This document shows, piece after piece, positions 35,634 to 41,937 of a DNA stretch of 64,000 bases. The stretch is from Bacteroidales bacterium. GTDB lineage: Bacteria > Bacteroidota > Bacteroidia > Bacteroidales > ML635J-15. The notes under the pieces are model-generated. The model saw nothing but the letters and a program-made list of their open reading frames with translations. It ran no database searches and had not been told where the DNA came from. Position numbers and translations under genes: made by a program. The first letter of the stretch is position 1. The number at the start of each line of letters is the position of its first letter. The stretch covers positions 112,308 to 176,307 of the forward strand of contig JAFZWY010000009.1 of the NCBI GenBank assembly GCA_017617125.1. Direction: 5' to 3'.

Positions 35634-36140
35634 ATGAAAAAGAACATTTTGATTTTAGTATTGGTAATGTTGTTCGGAATGAGCAACGTATTCGCACAGG
35701 AACAGAAGGCTGCAAAGCAGAACGAAAAGATTTCGGAAGTAATCCTTTCGACCGAAATGCACTGCCAGAATTGCGCCGACAAGGTTGCTAAGCAGTTGGC
35801 ATACACCAAGGGTGTTATCGATGTGCAGGCAAATCATGAAAAGAACGCCGTGTATATCAAATACCGTAACGACCGCACCGACACCGAAAAGTTGATTGCA
35901 ACGCTCAAGGAAATTGGCTACACAGCAACCGTTTTCAACGCAGGACACCAGTGCCCACACGCAAAGAATGGCGCTTGCTGCGGAAATCACGCTGGATGCA
36001 ACCACGCACAAGAAGCACAAAAATCTTCCGGATGCAGTGGAAATCATGCAGGTTGCAACCAGGGACAGGAAGCACAGAAAACTTCGGGATGCAGCGGAAA
36101 CCACACCGAATGCCAGCACAAGCACGAAGAAAAGAAATAA
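35634..36140 (+). CDS. Exported HMA-domain protein with Cys/His tandem repeats
   Basis: 168 residues. Signal peptide 1-21 (FGMSNVFAQ). An HMA (copper-chaperone fold) domain at about 34-102 has the metal site EMHCQNCADK (C44, C47). Then a Cys/His-rich tail with three 19-residue-period repeats follows: CCGNHAGCNHAQEAQKSSG (115-133), a close copy at 134-152 and a shorter one at 153-168. Most HMA proteins are cytoplasmic; this one is exported and carries extra metal-binding units. It could buffer or deliver copper in the periplasm. The repeat number may vary between strains. Confidence 0.85.
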   Translation: MKKNILILVLVMLFGMSNVFAQEQKAAKQNEKISEVILSTEMHCQNCADKVAKQLAYTKGVIDVQANHEKNAVYIKYRNDRTDTEKLIATLKEIGYTATVFNAGHQCPHAKNGACCGNHAGCNHAQEAQKSSGCSGNHAGCNQGQEAQKTSGCSGNHTECQHKHEEKK

Positions 36141-36149
36141 CAACCCATA

Positions 36150-36180
36150 AAATGCGGGTGATTTCATCCGCATTTTTTTC
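36150..36180 (+). terminator. Terminator-like hairpin after the HMA gene
   Basis: AATGCGG-10-CCGCATT followed by TTTTTT. The next ATG is only 3 nt beyond, so it may act as an attenuator for the gene at 36183. Confidence 0.65.
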
Positions 36181-36182
36181 AA

Positions 36183-36548
36183 ATGAAAGCAACATTCAGA
36201 ATACTATCGCTCTGCCTTACACTTCTGATTCTTACCAGAAGCGCATCGCTATATGCATTCTGCACCAACGAAAACGCATTCGTAAGCAAAAGCCAGAAAA
36301 CGGAACTGCTTGTCGCTCAGAACGACAATTATACGCTAGTCATAACCGACAGAACCAAAGTAATCGACAACAGCCAGCCGCAGAAAAGCAGATACGGCAG
36401 TTCCTTGCTCGACTACAGCAACATCCTGATTGACAAGGCCAATACGACAATTCTTTTTTCGCAATCGGTCACTTTCAAAACCAAGACCGATAACAAAGCG
36501 ATTTTCAAAGAGCATTATTTGACATTTCCATTCCATAATTTTTACTGA
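36183..36548 (+). CDS. Small exported protein of unknown function
   Basis: 121 residues. Signal peptide about 1-25 (LCLTLLILTRSASLYAFC). The mature part is polar with no recognisable family (LLVAQNDNYTLVITDRTKVI, then SSLLDYSNILIDK). It starts right behind a terminator-like hairpin that ends the HMA gene, and no own promoter box is visible, so expression would depend on read-through. Coding status is supported by the clean signal peptide but is less sure than for its neighbours. Confidence 0.55.
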   Translation: MKATFRILSLCLTLLILTRSASLYAFCTNENAFVSKSQKTELLVAQNDNYTLVITDRTKVIDNSQPQKSRYGSSLLDYSNILIDKANTTILFSQSVTFKTKTDNKAIFKEHYLTFPFHNFY

Positions 36549-36565
36549 TTTGGGAACAACAAGCC

Positions 36566-36660
36566 GCTCCCTGAGCATAGTCAAAGGGTCGCTAATAGGA
36601 ATCAAAAAACGATGCCAAATGCTGCCCTTCGACTCCGCTCAGGGAGCAGTTCAGCATGAC
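36566..36660. repeat. Imperfect inverted repeat, REP-like
   Basis: GCTCCCTGAGCATAGTCAAAGGG (36566-36588) is matched at 20 of 23 positions by the reverse complement of 36625-36647. This is followed by AGTTCAGCATGAC (36648-36660), which recurs at 37213-37225. Such units are dispersed in many Bacteroidetes genomes. Confidence 0.6.
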
Positions 36661-36712
36661 GGTTCTCGTTTCTTATTATAAATCATTATTAATCAGTAAA
36701 AAACAAACAAAA

Positions 36713-37165
36713 ATGGACAGCAATATAATTTTAGGAATAGTAATCACGATAGCAGTGATTATACCAGTAGTAATACTTGCCACATCTGGCAAGAGAAAAC
36801 AAAAGAGAAGCATTGAAAAATTCAGAAAGTTTGCCACAAGCAACGGTCTTGACCTCAGCGAGTTCGACTGCTGCGACCTCGGCTTAATCGGCATCGACAG
36901 CAATGCGAAGAAACTTGCCTACCTGCCCAAAGGCGGCGACGGCATAATCATCGACCTGCACGATGCAAAAAGCTGCAACAGCCGTACATCCACAGAAAAC
37001 CACAGTGGAGAAATCATCGACAAATTGGTGATTGACATTGAGTTCAAGGAAGGCAAAGGCACGAAAATTCTGCCATTATTCTCGTCGGAGAACAAACTCG
37101 CCCTCGATGCCGAAAAGGTAATCACCGAAAAGTGGAACAAGACGATTGGGGCAAACTTAGCGTAA
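36713..37165 (+). CDS. Membrane-anchored protein of unknown function
   Basis: 150 residues from the ATG at 36713; the longer frame would begin in repeat DNA. One N-terminal membrane helix (about 5-23, ILGIVITIAVIIPVVILA) is followed by basic KRKQKR and a cytoplasmic domain of about 120 residues. This resembles a PH-like or similar small beta fold (LAYLPKGGDGIIIDLHDAKSC, LVIDIEFKEGKGTKILPLF). No family is named. Flanked on both sides by REP-like repeats. Confidence 0.65.
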   Translation: MDSNIILGIVITIAVIIPVVILATSGKRKQKRSIEKFRKFATSNGLDLSEFDCCDLGLIGIDSNAKKLAYLPKGGDGIIIDLHDAKSCNSRTSTENHSGEIIDKLVIDIEFKEGKGTKILPLFSSENKLALDAEKVITEKWNKTIGANLA

Positions 37166-37188
37166 AATAGAAGATTACATCAATACGA

Positions 37189-37240
37189 AGCGGTATTCCA
37201 GATGCTGAAACAAGTTCAGCATGACGAATACCGCTTTTTT
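37189..37240 (+). terminator. Long hairpin with T run (REP-derived terminator)
   Basis: Outer stem AGCGGTATTC/GAATACCGCT, inner stem ATGCTGAA/TTCAGCAT, followed by TTTTTT. It carries the ATGCTGAA...TTCAGCATGAC repeat motif and lies 24 nt after the stop at 37165, so it may serve as terminator. Confidence 0.7.
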
Positions 37241-37252
37241 GTAAAAAATCAT

Positions 37253-37260
37253 TATCTTTG
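37253..37260 (+). promoter_or_regulatory. -7 box of the lipoprotein at 37276
   Basis: TATCTTTG, 15 nt before the ATG. Confidence 0.55.
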
Positions 37261-37275
37261 CCTAAAATTTCTGAC

Positions 37276-37764
37276 ATGCGCAAGCGCCTTACTACATATA
37301 TGGTTTTACTGCTTCTTGCATCGGCAATAATGCCGTCGTGCAAGCCAGAGGAGGAATATCCTATCGAGCCGACAGTGACTTTCAAGGAATTCACCTTTGC
37401 CGACACTGTATTGCTAGGCAACACTGTAAAGCGCGGAACCCTCACCTTCTCGTTCACCGACGGCGACGGTGACATTGGCTTCGATACGGTTTCGCCACGG
37501 CAGAACACAATATTCATGACCAAGCACAAAATGGTAAACAACGTGCTTACGCAGATGGATTTGCTTGTCGATTTGAACTACTTCGTAGAGCGCATCTACA
37601 AGGACGACAAGAAGCAATCAGTGAGCGGTGACATGAAAATTGAAGATCTTAACGAATATTCAATGTCGTTTGGCGACACCATAATGTACAAGTTCTACAT
37701 TGTCGACCGCGCCGGCAACAAAAGCAACACCGACAGCACAGGACTGATAATCATTGGAAACTAA
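37276..37764 (+). CDS. Lipoprotein of unknown function
   Basis: 162 residues from the ATG at 37276; the -7 box rules out the longer frame. Signal peptide with Cys 20 in AIMPSCKPEEE, an acceptable but non-ideal lipobox. The mature part looks like an Ig-like beta-sandwich: TFSFTDGDGDIGFDTV, then FVERIYKDDKK, and a closing YKFYIVDRAGNKSNTDSTG. Probably surface or periplasmic. No specific family assigned. Monocistronic. Confidence 0.75.
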   Translation: MRKRLTTYMVLLLLASAIMPSCKPEEEYPIEPTVTFKEFTFADTVLLGNTVKRGTLTFSFTDGDGDIGFDTVSPRQNTIFMTKHKMVNNVLTQMDLLVDLNYFVERIYKDDKKQSVSGDMKIEDLNEYSMSFGDTIMYKFYIVDRAGNKSNTDSTGLIIIGN

Positions 37765-37801
37765 ATCGCCCAATCATTTTTCAAAAAAAGTAGAAAATAA
37801 T

Positions 37802-37832
37802 TTTGCACTGTAAAATATTTGCAGTACTTTTG
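37802..37832 (+). promoter_or_regulatory. Full Bacteroidetes promoter of tRNA-Met
   Basis: TTTG (37802-37805), 19-nt spacer, TACTTTTG (37825-37832), 23 nt before the tRNA. Confidence 0.75.
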
Positions 37833-37855
37833 CAGTCCGTTTCCGAAAGGAACGA

Positions 37856-37929
37856 GGTCCCATAGCTCAGTTGGTTAGAGCACCTGACTCATAATCAGGG
37901 GGTCCTAGGTTCAAGCCCTAGTGGGACCA
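37856..37929 (+). tRNA. tRNA-Met (CAT anticodon), probably elongator
   Basis: 74 nt: acceptor GGTCCCA/TGGGACC (fully paired), D arm GCTC/GAGC, anticodon stem CTGA/TCAG region with loop CTCATAA (CAT), T loop GGTTCAAGC. The paired 1-72 base pair argues against the initiator tRNA. A tRNA-Ile2 with modified C34 cannot be fully excluded from the anticodon alone. Confidence 0.88.
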
Positions 37930-37931
37930 CG

Positions 37932-37963
37932 AAAAGGTGGCAGGAAATCTGGCACCTTTTTTT
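37932..37963 (+). terminator. Terminator of tRNA-Met
   Basis: AAAAGGTG-13-CACCTTTT followed by TTT. Confidence 0.75.
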
Positions 37964-37990
37964 ATGTAAGATATTTTTAATCAACCGCGT

Positions 37991-38758
37991 ATGGAAGAAC
38001 GCCTAATACTAATATCAAACGACGACGGAATATCATCGAAAGGTATCGAATCGCTTATACGCATAGCACAGCCATACGGGAAACTAGTGGTTGTTGCCCC
38101 CGTAAATGCCCAATCGGGAAAATCGCACTCCGTTTCGCTGACAACACCAATAAGATACGAAATCAGGCATAGCAGCAAAAATCTTGAAAAATATGTTCTG
38201 TACGGCACTCCGGTAGATTGTGTAAAGGGCGCACTTACAAAAATTCTTCCACGCAAACCTGACCTTATGCTGTCGGGAATAAACCACGGATCCAACTCGG
38301 CAATAAGCGTCGTTTACTCCGGTACAATGGGCGCAGCAATCGAGGCTTCATTCTACGGAATACCATCCATCGGTCTTTCAATTATCACCCACGACCCAGA
38401 TGCCGATTTCGAGGTTGTAGAAAAAACAGCACCGGCACTTATCGAAAAAGTACTCGAACACGGACTGCCAAATCAGGTAAGCCTCAATGTAAACTACCCA
38501 GTGACAACTCCTGCAGAATTCAAAGGATTCAAAATCTGCACCCAGACAAAGAGCTACTGGTACGAAGACTTTGAGGAAACAACCGATAGATTCGGAAACA
38601 CAGCATATTACCAACGCGGTCACTTGGTGAACATGGAACCGGAAAATCAAAATTGCGACGAAAATGCACTTGCTGATAATTACGCTGCAATAGTTCCCGT
38701 GCGAGCCGATTTTACCGAATACAAAATGATTGAAGAACTAAAAAATTGGAATTTATAA
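37991..38758 (+). CDS. surE: 5'/3'-nucleotidase SurE
   Basis: 255 residues. Hydrolyses nucleoside monophosphates; metal-dependent. The N-terminal LISNDDGISSKGI contains the metal-binding Asp pair (D11, D12), and VVAPVNAQSGKSHSVS and LSGINHGSNSAISVVYSGTMGAAIE complete the site. Cytoplasmic. It heads a run with a small membrane protein (1 nt gap) and lpxB, an arrangement known from other Bacteroidetes. Confidence 0.95.
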   Translation: MEERLILISNDDGISSKGIESLIRIAQPYGKLVVVAPVNAQSGKSHSVSLTTPIRYEIRHSSKNLEKYVLYGTPVDCVKGALTKILPRKPDLMLSGINHGSNSAISVVYSGTMGAAIEASFYGIPSIGLSIITHDPDADFEVVEKTAPALIEKVLEHGLPNQVSLNVNYPVTTPAEFKGFKICTQTKSYWYEDFEETTDRFGNTAYYQRGHLVNMEPENQNCDENALADNYAAIVPVRADFTEYKMIEELKNWNL

Positions 38759-38759
38759 T

Positions 38760-39074
38760 ATGGAAGCTAGACCTAACATGATAAAAAGATTCAACAAGCC
38801 AATTTTCGGTTTGCTGGTTGGAATTATTGTTCCAATAATCGCTTTTTTCATTTATTTCCTCATTGAGCACATAATGTACGGTTGGGGATTTGTCGATTTC
38901 ATAAACAGGCTTATCGAAATCAAATCGATTCTACCGCCTAGTCTCTGTGTTTTCGCAGACCTTATCCCCTACTTCATTTTCAAGAAGCTGGACTACTGGT
39001 ATGCAGTCAAGGGACTTGTCTACTCGCTGGTTATCTACACGCTTATATTTGTCGTACTCACATTCATGAAATGA
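38760..39074 (+). CDS. Small membrane protein between surE and lpxB
   Basis: 104 residues with three hydrophobic segments (IFGLLVGIIVPIIAFFIYFLI, the LPPSLCVFADLIPYFIF segment, GLVYSLVIYTLIFVVLTF). No family named. Translation is tightly coupled: it starts 1 nt after surE and its stop overlaps the lpxB start (ATGA, 39071-39074). Its place suggests a role at the membrane in lipid A synthesis or trafficking, an inference from context only. Confidence 0.75.
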   Translation: MEARPNMIKRFNKPIFGLLVGIIVPIIAFFIYFLIEHIMYGWGFVDFINRLIEIKSILPPSLCVFADLIPYFIFKKLDYWYAVKGLVYSLVIYTLIFVVLTFMK

Positions 39075-40210
39075 GGTATTTCGTAATTGCCGGCGAAGCA
39101 TCGGGCGACCTGCACGGTTCGTTTCTTGTCGAGCAGATAAAAGCAGCCGACACCGAAGCCACCATCGAAGGCTGGGGCGGCGACCTTATGGCTGCCCAAG
39201 GCGTAAAACTGCACAAACACATACGCGACCTCGCTTTTATGGGCTTCGTCGAAGTTGCAAAGAACCTTTCTACAATTTTTGCGAACATAAAGCTTGTAAA
39301 ACAGCAAATTACCTACTTCCGCCCCGATGCTCTAGTACTTGTCGACTACCCTGGATTCAACTTCCGAATTGCGAAATGGGCAAAGAAACAAGGTTTCAAG
39401 GTGCTGTACTTCATTTCGCCCAATGTGTGGGCATGGAAGGCTAACCGCGTGTACAAGGTTCGCGACAACACCGACCGCATGTACACTATCCTTCCATTCG
39501 AAAAGGCTTTCTACGCAAAATACAACATCGATGTAGAATACTACGGACATCCGCTTGTCGATGTAACTTCATCATACAATGCTAAAAGCATTGACGAGTT
39601 CCGCCAGATGCACAATCTGCCCGACAAGCCGATTATTGCCACAATGGCAGGCAGCCGCAAGCAGGAAATAAGCAGGATGTTGCCCGTAATGCTCGAAACG
39701 GCAAAGAATTATCCTCAATACGAGTTCCTAATCACTGGCGCACCAGCCATCGACAAGGAATACTACGACCAGTTCCTTGTCCAGAAGCCTGAAAACGTTG
39801 AACTTCTGTTCAACAGCACCTACGAAATCCTCTCCCACGCCGAAGCTGGATTAGTAACCTCAGGAACAGCCACACTCGAAGCTGCATTGTTCGGTGTTCC
39901 GCAGGTTGTATGCTACAAGGCCGATGCATTTTCGGTATTCATAGCCAGACAGGTATCGCGTTTTTCGGGAGTAAAATACATATCGCTGGTAAACCTTATC
40001 CTCGACAAGCCAAGCGTGCGCGAACTTATCCAGGACGACCTCACCGTGCAAAACGCCACCGACGAACTAGGCAAAATAATCGTTGGCGGCGAAAAGCGTG
40101 CAACCATCGAAAACGACTACAAGGAACTATATGGACGTCTTGGCGAAAAGGGCGTATATAGAAGAATTGCCGACGATATGGTAAGACGGACTGCGACTAC
40201 AGCCGTCTAA
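39071..40210 (+). CDS. lpxB: Lipid-A-disaccharide synthase
   Basis: 379 residues, GT family 19. Joins UDP-2,3-diacylglucosamine and lipid X to form the lipid A disaccharide at the inner face of the cytoplasmic membrane. The opening FVIAGEASGDLHGSFL is diagnostic. FRPDALVLVDYPGFNFRIAKWAKK, YFISPNVWAWKANRVYKV and VTSGTATLEAALFGVPQVVCYKA are the conserved glycosyltransferase blocks. Its last 14 nt overlap the 3' end of the convergent YkgJ-type gene. Confidence 0.96.
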   Translation: MRYFVIAGEASGDLHGSFLVEQIKAADTEATIEGWGGDLMAAQGVKLHKHIRDLAFMGFVEVAKNLSTIFANIKLVKQQITYFRPDALVLVDYPGFNFRIAKWAKKQGFKVLYFISPNVWAWKANRVYKVRDNTDRMYTILPFEKAFYAKYNIDVEYYGHPLVDVTSSYNAKSIDEFRQMHNLPDKPIIATMAGSRKQEISRMLPVMLETAKNYPQYEFLITGAPAIDKEYYDQFLVQKPENVELLFNSTYEILSHAEAGLVTSGTATLEAALFGVPQVVCYKADAFSVFIARQVSRFSGVKYISLVNLILDKPSVRELIQDDLTVQNATDELGKIIVGGEKRATIENDYKELYGRLGEKGVYRRIADDMVRRTATTAV

Positions 40211-40664
40211 GAAGATCATAATCGTTTTTTCTAATCCTTTCAAATATATTCTTCACAATAGGACAAGTCTGTGCGTTTAACTCACAGATTTTCAATATGC
40301 TTTTTATGTTTTTTGAATCGGTATGCGGATATTCGCGGCAAGCCTTTGTACGCGAATTGTAAAGCATGCAGTAGTTGTCGGGCATAAGGAAAGGACAAGG
40401 CATAGACTTGAAAACATAGTCGCCGTCCTCGTCGATGCGCAAATATTGTTCGATAAAGGCTGATTCCTTCATTTTCAGGTGGGAAGCCATGCGCGCAATG
40501 TCGTTCTGTATGAACCGAGGTCCGAGAGAACGGCAGCAATTAGCACATTGCAGGCAGTCGATCTTTTCCGACTCCTCGTCGTGCAGACGATGAAACAGCG
40601 CGTCAAGTTTCTTGCCGTCGAGACGTTTAAGGCGCTTCATCAGTTCTGCATATTCGCCTTCCAT
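40197..40664 (-). CDS. YkgJ-type cysteine-cluster protein
   Basis: 155 residues. The Cys pattern is DCLQCANCCRSLGPRF near residue 36 (CxxCxxCC), MPCPFL, YCMLYNSRTKACREYP and a later CELNAQTCP. This is the YkgJ/CxxCxxCC zinc- or Fe-S-binding family of unknown function. Last gene of a minus-strand operon, 2 nt after the exported nuclease-like gene. Its 3' end overlaps lpxB by 14 nt on the other strand. Confidence 0.85.
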   Translation of the reverse strand: MEGEYAELMKRLKRLDGKKLDALFHRLHDEESEKIDCLQCANCCRSLGPRFIQNDIARMASHLKMKESAFIEQYLRIDEDGDYVFKSMPCPFLMPDNYCMLYNSRTKACREYPHTDSKNIKSILKICELNAQTCPIVKNIFERIRKNDYDLLRRL

Positions 40665-40666
40665 AT

Positions 40667-41929
40667 TTATTCAGCTTTTATCACCCTATGCGAAACCGAT
40701 ACGCCTTCCGACCTTACATTCACAATATATGCACCGTTGGGAAGGTCGGCCACATCGTATTCGAGTACCTCGTCGGCAAGCACATTCGCCTGATAATGAC
40801 GCAACAACACGCCAAGAGAAGAATACAAGTCTACCGATACATCACGAGGCTTTTCGGTTCTAAACCTCATTGTCAAAACATCGGATACAGGATTCTGCAC
40901 TATCGACTGGAAACCAGCATCGGTCGATTCGGAAGCATAACCCACATCGCCGAAATCGAGTTCAGCAACCACAGGCAGATGGTCACTCATATTGTATAGC
41001 GCATCGATTACATTTGATGGCAAAGTATTGTTCTGCGGCGAGTCGATAGAACCATTGAACCGATATCCATCCTGTCCAACAGCCCAATACGAGTTAGGAT
41101 GGTAAGTTATGCCTTTGGTTCCGTTAATTATTGTCCCTGACATAAGTATGAAGTCGAAACGGTCGTCCATGCCGCCATACGAAAAACAGCCGTTATTGTC
41201 GGTATGTGTCGATTGAGTATGATACTCACTATAATTCCAGTTATTGGCCCACTCTCCCATCTGGTTTACAGGGTCGTAGAATGCCACCGGCAGATACGAC
41301 GGGTTAACCAGGTTCTGGAATGCTGGTTCGGAAGCACCATATACGTTGAAATCGCCACATACGATGAAATTGTCGTTATTGCCTTGTGCTATAAGATAAT
41401 TCACAAGCTGTTGGATCTCTGTGCCACGCTGTGATTCATAACCAGTTCCTGCCTTTAGATGGGCAATAGCAACCTTGAGTGTATCGTTGGATGTCAAGTG
41501 CTTCAGCTTGTAGATATTTATCTCGCGGATATCAGTGTCGACCTTAGTCTGTGCTACAAGTTTGAGTTTTGTCTTGTCGTAGAACAGAGCATTGTTCAAA
41601 TATGTATTACCAGATGCCGATGCCGAAGCCCAACGTGTTACACCATTAACATTCAAAGAGTTACCAAGTATATACGAAATTGAATATGTCAATGTTGGAT
41701 TTTTTCCGCCTACTTCGCAGCAACATAGTATATCGGGCTGCTGGTTGGCTACAATTGTCGCCAGATACCCGGCCTTTGCTTCGTGTGGATTGTTTTGAGC
41801 TGTGCAATAACTTGTATAATTATTGAAGTTCAACAAGTTGTAACTCATAACCTTTATCCTGCCCTGCGAAAACGACTGCAAGGAGAATACAGTCAATACC
41901 AACAATAATATTTCGAGCCTAATACGCAT
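40667..41929 (-). CDS. Secreted endonuclease/exonuclease/phosphatase protein with T9SS sorting domain
   Basis: 420 residues. Signal peptide 1-21 (VFSLQSFSQG). The EEP fold shows KVMSYNLLNFNNY, DILCCCEVGG (metal-binding Glu), AIAHLKAG, FIVCGDFNVYG (the catalytic GDFN block), DRFDFILMSG and MSDHLPVVAELDF (terminal SDH). About 85 C-terminal residues form a type A T9SS sorting domain (VQNPVSDVLTMRF, LPNGAYIVNVRS, HRVIKAE). So it is exported across the outer membrane and probably attached to the surface. It could degrade extracellular DNA or act as a phosphodiesterase; which is not shown. Confidence 0.88.
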   Translation of the reverse strand: MRIRLEILLLVLTVFSLQSFSQGRIKVMSYNLLNFNNYTSYCTAQNNPHEAKAGYLATIVANQQPDILCCCEVGGKNPTLTYSISYILGNSLNVNGVTRWASASASGNTYLNNALFYDKTKLKLVAQTKVDTDIREINIYKLKHLTSNDTLKVAIAHLKAGTGYESQRGTEIQQLVNYLIAQGNNDNFIVCGDFNVYGASEPAFQNLVNPSYLPVAFYDPVNQMGEWANNWNYSEYHTQSTHTDNNGCFSYGGMDDRFDFILMSGTIINGTKGITYHPNSYWAVGQDGYRFNGSIDSPQNNTLPSNVIDALYNMSDHLPVVAELDFGDVGYASESTDAGFQSIVQNPVSDVLTMRFRTEKPRDVSVDLYSSLGVLLRHYQANVLADEVLEYDVADLPNGAYIVNVRSEGVSVSHRVIKAE

Positions 41930-41937
41930 ATACCGAA

